This document shows, piece by piece, positions 17,056 to 25,388 of a stretch of 64,000 nt of DNA. Within the stretch, counting starts at the first letter, position 1. Each line of letters begins with the position of its first letter. The notes under the pieces were generated by a model. It was not told the DNA's origin. It was given only the letters and a program-made list of their open reading frames with translations, and made no database searches. Origin of the DNA: Paracoccus spongiarum (GTDB lineage: Bacteria > Pseudomonadota > Alphaproteobacteria > Rhodobacterales > Rhodobacteraceae); the NCBI RefSeq assembly GCF_030732095.1, contig NZ_JAVAMQ010000002.1, positions 62,001-126,000 of the forward strand, in the 5' to 3' direction. Both the position numbers and the translations under genes were made by a program.

Positions 17056-17772
17056 TCAACTGCGGCGCGACAGCGACCAGAATCGCGCTGCCACAAGCAG
17101 CGCCTGACGGCGGTTTTCGGCGGCCTCGGCGGCCTCGTCGTCCTGTCCCCACTGCTCGGACTGGAAGGCTTCGTCGATCCGCGACAGCTGATGCGCCTCG
17201 TCCGCGCCCAGCCTTCCGCGCAGCACGGCCAGTCCCAGCACCAGCGAGCCGGGCAGGGTCACGAGATCGTGCAGAGCGGTCAGCCCGAAGACGTCCAGCG
17301 CCAGCACGGCGTCGTGCATCCGCTGCAGCGATGCGGCCGGCTGCGGCACCGGGATCACCCCGTGGGTGATGCGCAGCGGCGCGTGCAGTTCCGCGGCGGC
17401 CCAGTCGATCAGCGGGTCCCAGGCCTCGGCCTGCCGGCGGATCAGCCGGTCCGGGGCGGTGGCGCGGTAGCACAGCAGGTCGGTGCCGCCATAGTCCGCA
17501 AGCATCGCGGCCACGGCCGCGAATTGCGGGGCCACCTTCTCGATGGCCGCGTTGGCGGCGCGGGTCAGCGGCATCGTGGCGGGCCGGATGATCTGGTCCT
17601 GCGCGTCCCATTCGGCGGCCACCGCCGCGGCCAGCGCCTCGGTCGGCAGGATCAGCGCATGCTTGCCCGGCGTGCGCAGCGGGCGGTCGTCCAGATGCAC
17701 CTGCCAGCCCGCCGCGCCGTCGGGGTGGACACCGGCGGCGGCCCAGAACCTGCGCGCCTTCCATTCGGTCAT
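17056..17772 (-). CDS. ATP12-type F1-ATPase assembly chaperone
   Basis: 238 aa. FWAAAGVHPDGAAGWQVHLDDRPLRTPGK is the family N-terminal signature; LPTEALAAAVAAEWDAQ, MPLTRAANAAIE, LCYRA and WDPLIDWA follow in order. In mitochondria and alphaproteobacteria ATP12 proteins bind the F1 alpha subunit during ATP-synthase assembly. Translationally linked to the HAD gene upstream (4-bp overlap). Next to HAD and RluC-like genes as in other Rhodobacteraceae. Confidence 0.92.
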   Translation of the reverse strand: MTEWKARRFWAAAGVHPDGAAGWQVHLDDRPLRTPGKHALILPTEALAAAVAAEWDAQDQIIRPATMPLTRAANAAIEKVAPQFAAVAAMLADYGGTDLLCYRATAPDRLIRRQAEAWDPLIDWAAAELHAPLRITHGVIPVPQPAASLQRMHDAVLALDVFGLTALHDLVTLPGSLVLGLAVLRGRLGADEAHQLSRIDEAFQSEQWGQDDEAAEAAENRRQALLVAARFWSLSRRS

Positions 17773-18425
17773 GCGGCCCAGTCCTCGATGGCGCGTGACA
17801 GCGCGGCAAAATCGGCGGCGACCATCGCGGCCCCTGCGGCCCGCAGCGCGGCGGCGGGATGATAGCCCCAGCCGACGCCGAAGCCGGTCATCCGCGCCGC
17901 CCGCGCCATCTCGATGTCGAAGGACGTGTCGCCGACCATCGCCGCCCGGTCCGCATCGATGCCGGTTTCGGCCAGCGCGGCCAACAGCATCGCCGGGTCG
18001 GGCTTCGAGGGATGGTCGTCGGCCGTCTGCAGCGAGACGAACCGCCCCTGAAGCCCATGCGCCTCGATCATCGCCAGAAGGCCGCGCCGCGACTTGCCCG
18101 TGGCGATCGCCAGCAGCATGTCGTCGCGCCCGGACAGCGCATCAAGGCAGGCCAGCGCGCCGGGATACAGCGGCGCGTCCTCGGCGATGCGCGCCATCAT
18201 GAAGGCGGCGCGATAGCCTGCGACGATGCGGGCCTGCGTCGGCGGGTCGGCCTCGGGCGCCAGCTGGGCCACCGCGACCGGCAGCGACAGCCCGACGATG
18301 CCCAGCACGTGCGGCGAGGGCAGCGGCTCCAGCCCGGCATGTTCGAAGGCGATGTCCATGGCGCGGCAGATATGGTGCTGGCTGTCAACCAGCGTGCCGT
18401 CGACATCGAAGACGACCAGCTTCAT
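17769..18425 (-). CDS. HAD-superfamily phosphatase (phosphoglycolate phosphatase-like)
   Basis: 218 aa. Motif I LVVFDVDGTLVDSQ with nucleophile Asp8 and Asp10; alpha-helical cap about 17-85; motif II IATGKS; motif III Lys in HPSKPDP; motif IV MVGDTSFDIEMA. All catalytic residues are present. Substrate unknown; phosphoglycolate phosphatase (gph) is the nearest general guess. Overlaps both the RluC-type gene before it and the ATP12 gene after it by 4 bp, so all three form one translational unit. Confidence 0.85.
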   Translation of the reverse strand: MKLVVFDVDGTLVDSQHHICRAMDIAFEHAGLEPLPSPHVLGIVGLSLPVAVAQLAPEADPPTQARIVAGYRAAFMMARIAEDAPLYPGALACLDALSGRDDMLLAIATGKSRRGLLAMIEAHGLQGRFVSLQTADDHPSKPDPAMLLAALAETGIDADRAAMVGDTSFDIEMARAARMTGFGVGWGYHPAAALRAAGAAMVAADFAALSRAIEDWAA

Positions 18426-19477
18426 TCGGCCTCCGAGAAGGGGTCTTCGGGCACGTCGCCGGCCTGCCAGCCCATCATCTGCCATGTGCGGGCCATGTGG
18501 TCGGGCAAGGGCGCGGTCAGGGTGATCCGCCGTCCGGTGACGGGATGGTCGAAGGCGAGGCTGCGGGCATGCAGGTGCAGCTTGCGGCTGACCTCGCCGC
18601 CCAGCTGCGCGCCCCAGCCGTCGCCCAGGTTCTCTTGCCCCGAGCCGCCATACTTGCCGTCTCCCACGATCGGGTGGCCCAGCTCGGCCATGTGGGCGCG
18701 CAGCTGATGGGTGCGGCCGGTGATCGGCACCAGAGCGCACCAGCTTGCGCGGGTGCCAAGCGCGTCCAGAACCGCGTAATCGGTGGTCGCGCGCTTGGCG
18801 CCCTCGGTCGCCTCGATGTCGCGCGGATGGATGGCAACCATCTTCTCGCCCTCGCCGCCGCGGCCCCGACCCGGCGCCTTGACGAGGCCATAGCGGATGG
18901 TGCCCTTGCGCGGGTTGGGGACCCCCGCAACGGCCGCCCAGTAGATCTTGCGGGTGCTGCGCAGGCGGAACGCCTCGGACAGGGCGCGGGCGATCCGGTC
19001 GGTGCGCGCCAGCAACAGCACGCCCGAGGTGTCCTTGTCCAGCCGATGCACCAGCTTGGGACGTTCCTTGTAGCCGAACATCAGCGCGCCGGTCAGCCCG
19101 TCCACATGCCGGCTGCCCTGCCCGCTGCCACCCTGCGAGGGCAGGCCCGGCGGCTTGTTCAGCGCGATGATGTGATCGTCCTTCCACAGCACGGCGGCCT
19201 GGATCATCCGGGCATCGTCAGGACCGATGCCGGGGCCGATGGGACGAGGCCGGGCCGCGACGGGCTGCGCCTCGGGCAGGGGCGGCACGCGGACCTCCTG
19301 CCCCGGCTGGATGCGGGTCGCGGCCTTCACCCGGCCGCCATCGACGCGCAGCTGGCCGGTGCGGCACATCTTCTCGACCGCGCCCTGGGTCAGCTGCGGG
19401 AAACGCTTGCGCAGCCAGCGATCCAGCCGCATGTCGCCGTCGTCGCCCGACACGGTGATGACCTGCACGCCGCTCAT
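18422..19477 (-). CDS. RluA/RluC-family 23S rRNA pseudouridine synthase
   Basis: 351 aa. N-terminal S4-like RNA-binding domain (MRLDRWLRKRFPQLTQGAVEKMCRTGQLRVDGGRV, about 16-50). Catalytic domain with PKLVHRLDKDTSGVLLLARTD carrying the nucleophilic Asp of H-R-L-D, and the C-terminal GRTHQLRAHMAELGHPIVGD. Isomerises specific uridines of 23S rRNA, RluC-like sites being most likely. A Gly/Arg-rich loop near residue 205 (GRGRGGEGEK) is a small insertion. Overlaps crcB by 4 bp. Confidence 0.9.
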   Translation of the reverse strand: MSGVQVITVSGDDGDMRLDRWLRKRFPQLTQGAVEKMCRTGQLRVDGGRVKAATRIQPGQEVRVPPLPEAQPVAARPRPIGPGIGPDDARMIQAAVLWKDDHIIALNKPPGLPSQGGSGQGSRHVDGLTGALMFGYKERPKLVHRLDKDTSGVLLLARTDRIARALSEAFRLRSTRKIYWAAVAGVPNPRKGTIRYGLVKAPGRGRGGEGEKMVAIHPRDIEATEGAKRATTDYAVLDALGTRASWCALVPITGRTHQLRAHMAELGHPIVGDGKYGGSGQENLGDGWGAQLGGEVSRKLHLHARSLAFDHPVTGRRITLTAPLPDHMARTWQMMGWQAGDVPEDPFSEAE

Positions 19478-19848
19478 GCCCAGAGCCCCCGTCCGATGGC
19501 CAGCCCGGCGATGACCGCCGCCAGCGACAGCATCACCGATGCAGCCACATAGATCGCGGCGCCGACGGTCTGGCCCCGCTCCCACAGGGTCAGCGCGTCC
19601 AGCGAGAAGGCCGAGAAGGTCGTGAAGCCGCCCAGCACGCCGGTCAGCAGCAGGGGCGCGAACTGGGTGTTCCAGCGATGCGCCATCAGCGCGGCAACGA
19701 GGCCCATCAGCAGGCTGCCTGCGACATTGACCACGCCCGTCGCCACCGGGAAACCCGGGCCGTGCCAGCCGATGCCGCGATAGACCGCATAGCGCGCCGT
19801 CGCCCCGATCGCGCCGCCGATCGCCACCTGAAGATAGGGATTCATCAT
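19474..19848 (-). CDS. crcB: Fluoride channel CrcB/Fluc
   Basis: 124 aa, four membrane segments, normal length. IGGAIGATARYAVYR, VNVAGSLLMGLVAALM with the pore Asn, and GVLGGFTTFSAFSLDAL with the Phe-box and sodium-site region are all intact. Dual-topology dimer exporting fluoride. Start Met-Met at 19848; the second Met is equally possible. No fluoride riboswitch is recognisable in the 31 bp upstream. First gene of the crcB-rluC-HAD-ATP12 run. Confidence 0.94.
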   Translation of the reverse strand: MMNPYLQVAIGGAIGATARYAVYRGIGWHGPGFPVATGVVNVAGSLLMGLVAALMAHRWNTQFAPLLLTGVLGGFTTFSAFSLDALTLWERGQTVGAAIYVAASVMLSLAAVIAGLAIGRGLWA

Positions 19849-19879
19849 GCCGCGTAACTGTCGCCGGGCGCGGGCAAAG

Positions 19880-21196
19880 TCAACCGCCGCGCTTCAGCCG
19901 CTGCGACACGAACCAGTCAAGCCGCTTCTTCAGCTCGCGCTCGAAGCCGCGCTCGACCGGAAGGTAGAGAACCGGGCGCTTCATCCCGTCGGGAAAGTAG
20001 TTCTGGCCCGAAAAGGCGTCCTCGGCGTCGTGGTCATAGGCATAGCCCGCGCCATATCCCTGATCCTTCATCATCTTCGTGGGCGCGTTCAGGATATGGG
20101 CGGGCGGCATCAGGCTGCCGCTGCGCCGCGCCTCGGCGCGGGCGGCCTTGTAGGCCGCGTAGCCGGCATTGGATTTGGGCGCCAGCGCCAGATAGATCAC
20201 CGCCTGCGCCAGCGCCAGTTCACCCTCGGGGCTGCCAATGCGTTCATACAGCGCCCAGGCATCCAGGCATTGCCGCTGCGCCGCCGGATCCGCCAGGCCG
20301 ATATCCTCGATCGCCATGCGGGTGATGCGCCGCGCCAGATAGCGCGGATCCTCGCCGCCCTCCAGCATCCGCGCCAGCCAGTAGACGGCCGCGTCGGGAT
20401 CGCTGCCGCGCACCGATTTGTGCAGGGCCGAAATGAGATTGTAATGCTCGTCGCCCGACTTGTCGTATTTCGCCGCCCGCCGCATCAGGCGCTGCGCCAT
20501 CGCCGGGGCGGTCACCGGCTGGTCGGTCTTCCACGCCGCCACCTGTTCGATGAGGTTCAGGGCCGCGCGGCCGTCGCCATCGGCCATCTCCAGCAGCGCC
20601 GCCCGGGCCTCGGCGGTCAGGGGCAGCGCCCGGCCCAGTTCGCGCTCGGCGCGGCCGGCCAGCAGTTCCAGATCGGCGAGGCCAAGCCGGTCCAGCACGA
20701 CCACCTGGGCGCGCGACATCAGCGCGGCATTCAGCTCGAACGAGGGGTTTTCGGTGGTGGCCCCGACCAGCAGGATGGTGCCGTCTTCCATATGCGGCAG
20801 GAAGCCGTCCTGCTGCGCCTTGTTGAAACGGTGGATCTCGTCCACGAACAGCAGCGTGCCGCGACCCTGCTGGCGGCGCAGGCGGGCGGCCTCGAAGACC
20901 TTCCGCAATTCGGGAACGCCGGTGAAGATGGCGCTGATCTGCACGAAGGCGAGGTCGGTCTCGTCGGCCAGGAGCCGCGCGATGGTGGTCTTGCCGACGC
21001 CGGGCGGGCCCCACAGGATCAGCGAGGACAGGCTGCCCGAGGCCAGCATCGACCCCAGCGGGCCGTCCGGGCCGAGGGCCCTGCCCTGGCCGATCACCTC
21101 GCTCATGCGCACTGGGCGAAGGCGATCAGCCAGAGGTCTCACCGCCGGGGCTGGCGGAGGACCTGAAGATGCGGGCGTGTCGAACAGATCGGCCAT
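19880..21196 (-). CDS. rarA: Replication-associated recombination protein RarA (MgsA)
   Basis: 438 aa AAA+ ATPase. Walker A WGPPGVGKTTIAR (about 58-70), Walker B LLFVDEIHRFNKAQQD, sensor 1 VGATTENPSFELNAALMSR, then the C-terminal clamp/tetramerisation region (SALHKSVRGSDPDAAVYWLARM). Acts at stalled replication forks. Separated by 31 bp from crcB, which may share its transcript. Start at 21196 leaves a 30-residue Pro-rich N-terminus before PLADRLRP; an internal start cannot be excluded. Confidence 0.93.
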   Translation of the reverse strand: MADLFDTPASSGPPPAPAVRPLADRLRPVRMSEVIGQGRALGPDGPLGSMLASGSLSSLILWGPPGVGKTTIARLLADETDLAFVQISAIFTGVPELRKVFEAARLRRQQGRGTLLFVDEIHRFNKAQQDGFLPHMEDGTILLVGATTENPSFELNAALMSRAQVVVLDRLGLADLELLAGRAERELGRALPLTAEARAALLEMADGDGRAALNLIEQVAAWKTDQPVTAPAMAQRLMRRAAKYDKSGDEHYNLISALHKSVRGSDPDAAVYWLARMLEGGEDPRYLARRITRMAIEDIGLADPAAQRQCLDAWALYERIGSPEGELALAQAVIYLALAPKSNAGYAAYKAARAEARRSGSLMPPAHILNAPTKMMKDQGYGAGYAYDHDAEDAFSGQNYFPDGMKRPVLYLPVERGFERELKKRLDWFVSQRLKRGG

Positions 21197-21258
21197 GGCC
21201 AGGCCATACTAGGGCCGCGACAGGGGGCCGAACAGCCCCGATCGGATCGCAGGCCGTC

Positions 21259-21849
21259 TCAGTGCATCTTGCCCGACAGGTCGATCGACACGCACTGGAA
21301 ATCGCCATCGTCGATCCACATCTGCCGGCCGATCGCCTCGGCATCCAGCCCGCAGCGGCCATACCAACGCGGCCAGTTGGCGCCGGTCAGCGCGATCAGC
21401 CGGGTGGCGCCCAGTTCGCGGGCCGATCCGGTCATCGCCTCGACCATCTTGAAATGCACCTTGCGGCGATACATCTGCGGGATCGAGTGGCTGACAAACA
21501 CGCGCGAGCATTCCCATGTATGCTCGTCGACCGGGGCCTCGCCGAACAGCAGGTCCTGCGGGATCGAGCCGCCGAGGATGCCCTTCTGCGCATCCCGGAT
21601 CATGTAGCTGTAGATGCCGCAGCGCGCGGTGGTCGGGGTCAGGCGGATCCCGGCCATCACCTCGCCCTTGTCATGGATCGCGATCCACCGGCTTTGCGGC
21701 GTGTCGTACTGGTCGAACTCCATGTCGTCGGCTTCGGGCAGGTCCCAGTTCTTCTGGATGATGAAGCTTTGCTTGCGCGCCCGGAAAAGGTTGGCGAACA
21801 ACTCTCCGTGGTTGTGGAGGTTCGAGAATGAAAGGGTGGTCGTCTGCAT
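21259..21849 (-). CDS. LuxI-family acyl-homoserine-lactone synthase
   Basis: 196 aa from ATG 21849, preceded by AGGAG; upstream extension to 21894 would read through a hairpin. Family invariants are in place: LFRARKQSFI (Arg near 25, Phe 29), W35, the acidic DDMEFDQYD, then RL-P and WECSRVFV with the catalytic-region Glu and Arg. Makes an N-acyl-homoserine lactone from SAM and an acyl-ACP. The residue after the -SRVFV- block (IPQMYRRKVHFKMVEAM) is typical. Directly downstream of a LuxR-type gene on the same strand, 64 bp apart. The acyl chain cannot be read from sequence. Confidence 0.93.
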   Translation of the reverse strand: MQTTTLSFSNLHNHGELFANLFRARKQSFIIQKNWDLPEADDMEFDQYDTPQSRWIAIHDKGEVMAGIRLTPTTARCGIYSYMIRDAQKGILGGSIPQDLLFGEAPVDEHTWECSRVFVSHSIPQMYRRKVHFKMVEAMTGSARELGATRLIALTGANWPRWYGRCGLDAEAIGRQMWIDDGDFQCVSIDLSGKMH

Positions 21850-21869
21850 TTGTAACGTACTCCTGGGGT

Positions 21870-21894
21870 GTGAGGGGACCCCCCACTGCCTCAC
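21870..21894. other. Hairpin in the luxR-luxI gap
   Basis: Inverted repeat gtgagg (21870-21875) with cctcac (21889-21894) and a G/C-rich loop with GGGG/CCCC pairing potential. It lies 20 bp upstream of luxI, between the luxR stop and the luxI ribosome site, where it could attenuate read-through from luxR or shield the luxI leader. No T-tract. Confidence 0.4.
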
Positions 21895-21913
21895 GGTTCC
21901 CCTGGGCGAACGC

Positions 21914-22525
21914 CTACAGCAGACGGTATTCCTTGGCCCGCTGCAGCGCCTCGGCGGTCGTCTTGGCCTTCAGTCTTTCGCGGACCGAGATCAGACGTGC
22001 CTTGAACGCGCTTTCGGTAATGCCAAGTTTGGCTGCCGCCGCCGCGTGACGATCGCCCTCCGCGATGCAACGAAGGGCTTCTTTCTGAGCCTTTGTCAGA
22101 CTCGCCGGCGGCTCCGTGATGTCATGGAGCCGTCGAACCGTTGTCGAGATCTCGCCGATCTCGTCATCCGAGAACTCGCGGTCATCGCGCGCGAAGCTGG
22201 CGATGGTGCGAGAGGTGATGGGTCCGTGCGACACCGTCAGTCCGAAGGTCAGGCCGTGGGCGGCCGCGTCCTTGAGGATGTTGAACGGGTCGGGGATGGG
22301 CAGGCTGGACCAACGGCACGCACCGGTCGTCGAGAAACCCCAAGCGATCGTCGGGTCCCTGAGCGCATAGCCGTTCTGCGAGTAGAATTCCGACCATTCC
22401 TCGGCATAGGTCTGAAACTGCATCAGCGGCGCCGCAAAGCGGATGTGCAGGCCCACGAAATAGCCCGACGGGGCAATCTTGCCCAGTTTCCGCAATCCGG
22501 CGTTTATGTCTGCGCGTGAGGACAT
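21914..22525 (-). CDS. LuxR-type quorum-sensing regulator
   Basis: 203 aa, on the short side for the family. Autoinducer-binding domain about 20-125 keeps the ligand-contact pattern W-x3-Y and D-P (EEWSEFYSQNGYALRDPTIAW), with a Trp near 70. DNA-binding domain about 140-200: LTKAQKEALRCIAEGDRHAAAAAKLGITESAFKARLISVRERL, a recognisable but diverged LuxR helix-turn-helix. Presumably binds the product of the adjacent luxI gene. A 22-bp dyad sits 25-46 bp upstream of its start and is a candidate own-promoter site. Confidence 0.9.
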   Translation of the reverse strand: MSSRADINAGLRKLGKIAPSGYFVGLHIRFAAPLMQFQTYAEEWSEFYSQNGYALRDPTIAWGFSTTGACRWSSLPIPDPFNILKDAAAHGLTFGLTVSHGPITSRTIASFARDDREFSDDEIGEISTTVRRLHDITEPPASLTKAQKEALRCIAEGDRHAAAAAKLGITESAFKARLISVRERLKAKTTAEALQRAKEYRLL

Positions 22526-22549
22526 GGCTTTTTAGACAAATTGCGATCG

Positions 22550-22571
22550 TTACCGTCAACGTTCAAAGTAA
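22550..22571. promoter_or_regulatory. Candidate lux-box-like dyad upstream of luxR
   Basis: 22-bp inverted repeat centred on AACGTT with outer arms TTAC and GTAA; 8 of 11 positions pair. It lies in the AT-richer 96-bp gap between luxR and the divergent small frame. lux boxes are about 20-bp dyads in this position, but the sequence does not match the Vibrio consensus. Confidence 0.4.
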
Positions 22572-22621
22572 ACATGGAGCAATATAGTTGCTAGTAAGTT
22601 AATTGTGCCGGAGTTTGCGAG

Positions 22622-22825
22622 ATGACCAATTCGGACGAGCCGACGACGCTTCCAGACAAGATCCGCCAACAATTGCTGGACTTCCGGCAGGCTGGGCTGA
22701 TTGACGCCGATGAAATGGATCAGGCCGCCGTGGCAGTTTTGCAGCGGCTTGCATGTCCCGCAATTCGCCATAACCCGTGGACCGGCAACAGAAACGCCCC
22801 GCCACTTGCGCAGCGGGGCCTGTGA
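22622..22825 (+). CDS. Possible small protein divergent from luxR
   Basis: 67 aa, ATG with GGAG 12 bp upstream. Residues 1-45 (SDEPTTLPDKIRQQLLDFRQ, AGLIDADEMDQAAVAVLQRL) form two plausible amphipathic helices. The last 10 residues are encoded by the hairpin that appears to terminate the opposing rplQ transcript, so the C-terminus may be incidental. No family recognised. Its placement next to a putative quorum-sensing operator makes it worth testing; it may equally be a chance frame. Confidence 0.35.
   Translation: MTNSDEPTTLPDKIRQQLLDFRQAGLIDADEMDQAAVAVLQRLACPAIRHNPWTGNRNAPPLAQRGL
22796..22819 (-). terminator. Terminator of the alpha operon after rplQ
   Basis: Stem gccccgc (22796-22802) with gcggggc (22813-22819). 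On the minus strand it lies about 50 bp past the rplQ stop and is followed by gTTTcTgTT, a modest T-rich tract. Confidence 0.5.
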
Positions 22826-22867
22826 TTCGGCCTCATGCGCGGGGCCTGCGGCCCGCGCGCGACCCGG

Positions 22868-23293
22868 TCAGGCCTGATCTTCGGCGGTCGCCTCGGCCTC
22901 GAGGCGGGCGCGGTCGGCGGCACCCTTGGCCGAGGTGTCGCGGTCGACCAGTTCGATGATCGCCATCGGCGCCATGTCGCCATAGCGGAAACCGGCCTTC
23001 AGGACGCGGACGTAGCCGCCCTGGCGATCCTTGTAGCGGCCGCCCAGCTCGTCGAACAGCTTGGCAACATGCATGTCCTGCTTCAGCTGCGATGCGGCCT
23101 GGCGGCGGGCATGCAGATCGCCACGCTTGGCCAGCGTGATCAGCTTCTCGACGATCGGGCGCAGTTCCTTGGCCTTGGGCAGCGTCGTCTTGATCTGCTC
23201 GTGCTCGATCAGCGAGCCGGCCATGTTGGCGAACAGCGCCTTGCGGTGTTCGTGGGTACGGTTGAGGCGGCGATAGCCGCGAGCGTGACGCAT
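22868..23293 (-). CDS. rplQ: 50S ribosomal protein L17
   Basis: 141 aa. [20 protein letters not shown] is the invariant start of bL17; [39 protein letters not shown] and GGYVRVLK follow. An acidic C-terminal tail ([14 protein letters not shown]) of about 20 residues extends beyond the E. coli length, as usual in alphaproteobacteria. Last gene of the ribosomal run, after rpoA and a strong hairpin. Confidence 0.97.
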   Translation of the reverse strand: MRHARGYRRLNRTHEHRKALFANMAGSLIEHEQIKTTLPKAKELRPIVEKLITLAKRGDLHARRQAASQLKQDMHVAKLFDELGGRYKDRQGGYVRVLKAGFRYGDMAPMAIIELVDRDTSAKGAADRARLEAEATAEDQA

Positions 23294-23374
23294 GATGGTC
23301 TCCTACAGCGTTTTTGCTTTGTCCGGCGGCCCATGCGTGCGGGCCGCTCTCCTTGGGGCGGGATGCCCGGTCGT

Positions 23375-23398
23375 CGGCGGGGGGGGCGCCCCCCGCCG
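23375..23398. other. Strong GC hairpin between rpoA and rplQ
   Basis: Perfect 10-bp stem (cggcgggggg with ccccccgccg) closed by a GGCG tetraloop, 7 bp past the rpoA stop on the minus strand. No T-tract, so more likely a processing or attenuation structure that sets the rpoA:rplQ ratio than a full terminator. Confidence 0.55.
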
Positions 23399-23404
23399 CA
23401 ATCC

Positions 23405-24421
23405 TCAGAACTGATCGTCGAAGCGCTTGGCCAGATCCTCGATGTTCTCGGGCGGCCAGTCCACGACATCCATGCCCAGATGAAGGCCCATTCCCGACAG
23501 CACTTCCTTGATCTCGTTCAGGGATTTGCGCCCGAAATTCGGGGTCCGCAGCATCTCGGCCTCGGTCTTCTGGATCAGGTCGCCGATATAGACGATGTTG
23601 TCGTTCTTCAGGCAGTTGGCCGAACGCACCGACAGCTCCAGCTCGTCCACCTTCTTCAGCAGGCGCGGGTCGAATTCCAGCCCGTCCTCGGCATCCTGGC
23701 GGTTGGCCGATTCCGGCTCGTCGAAGTTCACGAACACCGACAGCTGGTCCTGCACGATGCGCGCGGCATAGGCCACCGCGTCCTCGGGCGTCAGCGAGCC
23801 GTCGGTCTCGATCTTCATGGTCAGCTTGTCATAGTCCAGCACCTGCCCCTCGCGGGTCGGCGTGACCTCATAGCTGACGCGCTTGACCGGCGAGAAGATC
23901 GCGTCGATCGGGATCAGCCCGATGGGCGCATCCTCGGGGCGGTTCTTGTCGGCGGCCACATAGCCCTTGCCGGTCGCCACGGTCAGTTCCATGCTGAGAT
24001 CGGCGCCGTCGTCCAGATGGCAGATGACGTGATCGCGGTTCAGCACGGTGATGCCGGCGGTTTCCTGGATGTCGCCGGCCTTGACCTCGCCCGGTCCCTT
24101 GGCGGACAGGGTCAGGCGTTTCGGCCCCTCGACATCCATCTTCAGCGTGACGCCCTTGAGGTTCAGCACGATGTCGGTGACATCCTCGCGGACGCCGGCG
24201 ACGCTGCTGAACTCGTGCAGCACGTTGTCGATCTGGACCGAGGTGATCGCGCCGCCCTGCAGCGACGACAGCAGCACCCGGCGCAGCGCATTGCCCAGCG
24301 TCAGGCCGAAGCCGCGCTCCAGCGGTTCGGCGATCAGCGTTGCGGTCCGCGTCGCGTCGGCGCCGGGCTTGACCAGCAGCTGCGTCGGCTTGATCAGTTC
24401 GGCCCAATTCTTGTGGATCAT
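23405..24421 (-). CDS. rpoA: RNA polymerase alpha subunit
   Basis: 338 aa. N-terminal assembly domain with [27 protein letters not shown] (dimer interface) and [23 protein letters not shown]-terminal domain with [38 protein letters not shown], the part that contacts UP elements and activators. ATG 24421 gives the standard start [12 protein letters not shown]. Follows rpsK by 115 bp; no rpsD lies between, as is usual in alphaproteobacteria. Confidence 0.98.
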   Translation of the reverse strand: MIHKNWAELIKPTQLLVKPGADATRTATLIAEPLERGFGLTLGNALRRVLLSSLQGGAITSVQIDNVLHEFSSVAGVREDVTDIVLNLKGVTLKMDVEGPKRLTLSAKGPGEVKAGDIQETAGITVLNRDHVICHLDDGADLSMELTVATGKGYVAADKNRPEDAPIGLIPIDAIFSPVKRVSYEVTPTREGQVLDYDKLTMKIETDGSLTPEDAVAYAARIVQDQLSVFVNFDEPESANRQDAEDGLEFDPRLLKKVDELELSVRSANCLKNDNIVYIGDLIQKTEAEMLRTPNFGRKSLNEIKEVLSGMGLHLGMDVVDWPPENIEDLAKRFDDQF

Positions 24422-24536
24422 GGATGTGCCTCCATACTTGTTCCCGGCCCATGACCAAGGTCGGAAACGCCCGAGGTGAAATGCGAAAAGCCCGGACCGC
24501 GCGGGGACGCGCGATCCGGCGAGGAATGATCCAGGA

Positions 24537-24926
24537 TCAGACGCGGCGACGCTTCGGGGGGCGGCAGCCGTTATGGGCAATGGGCGTCACGTCGCGGATG
24601 GCGGTGATGTTGAAGCCCGCAGCCGCCAGCGCGCGCAGCGCCGATTCACGACCCGAACCGGGGCCCTGAACTTCGACTTCCAGCGTCTTCACGCCATGTT
24701 CCTGCGCCTTGCGGCCCGCATCCTCGGCGGCCATCTGCGCGGCATAGGGGGTCGATTTCCGCGAGCCCTTGAAGCCCATGGTGCCGGCCGACGACCACGA
24801 GATGGCGTTGCCCTGCACGTCCGAGATGAGGATCTTGGTGTTGTTGAAGCTGGAATTCACATGCGCCACGCCCGTGGCGATGTTCTTGCGTTCCTTGCGC
24901 TTCATGCGCGTCTTGTCGCGTGCCAT
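24537..24926 (-). CDS. rpsK: 30S ribosomal protein S11
   Basis: 129 aa, normal length. Blocks in order: [71 protein letters not shown] and the C-terminal [18 protein letters not shown], the platform-tip motif that contacts 16S rRNA and S7. Starts 12 bp after rpsM, so co-transcribed and probably coupled. Confidence 0.98.
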   Translation of the reverse strand: MARDKTRMKRKERKNIATGVAHVNSSFNNTKILISDVQGNAISWSSAGTMGFKGSRKSTPYAAQMAAEDAGRKAQEHGVKTLEVEVQGPGSGRESALRALAAAGFNITAIRDVTPIAHNGCRPPKRRRV

Positions 24927-24938
24927 TGTCCGTCCCCC

Positions 24939-25307
24939 TTATTTCTTCTTGCCGGCGATCGGCTTCGCCGGGCCCTTGCGGGTGCGGGCATTGGTGTGGG
25001 TGCGCTGGCCGCGAACCGGCAGGCCGCGACGGTGACGCAGGCCGCGATACGAACCGAGGTCCATCATGCGCTTGACGTTCATCTGCACTTCGCGGCGCAG
25101 GTCGCCCTCGACGGTCAGGTTGCCGTCGATATATTCGCGGATCTGCAGCACCTCGGCGTCAGACAGGTCGTTCACGCGGCGGGCGCGGTCGATCCCAACG
25201 GCCTCGCAGATCTGTTCGGCGAACATCGAGCCGATGCCGTGGATATAGGTCAGGGCGATGGGGACACGTTTCCCCGTCGGAATATTGACGCCAGCAATAC
25301 GAGCCAC
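24939..25307 (-). CDS. rpsM: 30S ribosomal protein S13
   Basis: 122 aa, GTG start (25307) with AAGGA 9 bp upstream. [25 protein letters not shown] (N-terminal), the helix-two-turn-helix middle and the basic RNA-binding tail [26 protein letters not shown] are intact. Sits 206 bp from adk, the largest gap in the ribosomal run; the leader carries two hairpins (25328-25347, 25364-25388). Confidence 0.98.
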   Translation of the reverse strand: MARIAGVNIPTGKRVPIALTYIHGIGSMFAEQICEAVGIDRARRVNDLSDAEVLQIREYIDGNLTVEGDLRREVQMNVKRMMDLGSYRGLRHRRGLPVRGQRTHTNARTRKGPAKPIAGKKK

Positions 25308-25327
25308 GCGTTTTCCTTCTCGGTTGC

Positions 25328-25347
25328 GGTTCCGTAGCGCCGGAACC
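25328..25347 (+). terminator. Hairpin in the rpsM leader; intrinsic terminator on the opposite strand
   Basis: Perfect 7-bp stem ggttccg (25328-25334) / cggaacc (25341-25347), followed on the plus strand by six T (25348-25353). As drawn it would stop antisense transcription entering the operon. On the minus strand the same hairpin lies 21-40 nt upstream of the rpsM GTG and could be part of a translational control element. Confidence 0.55.
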
Positions 25348-25363
25348 TTTTTTCACAACGTAA

Positions 25364-25388
25364 GGCCCGAAAGCCATGCCTTCGGGCC
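25364..25388 (-). other. Hairpin between adk and rpsM
   Basis: 8-bp stem ggcccgaa (25364-25371) / ttcgggcc (25381-25388), 125 bp past the adk stop on the minus strand. Followed by ccTTacg, too poor for efficient intrinsic termination; may attenuate or mark a processing site before the rpsM leader. The rest of the gap (25389-25513) shows no gene. Confidence 0.45.

Noticed and set aside
21850..21913. Classical lux box directly upstream of luxI
   Set aside because: The 64-bp gap contains only the G/C hairpin and the ribosome site; no 20-bp dyad of lux-box type is visible.
23375..23398. Phase-variable G-tract (eight G)
   Set aside because: It lies between genes inside a perfect hairpin and not within a coding sequence or between promoter elements.
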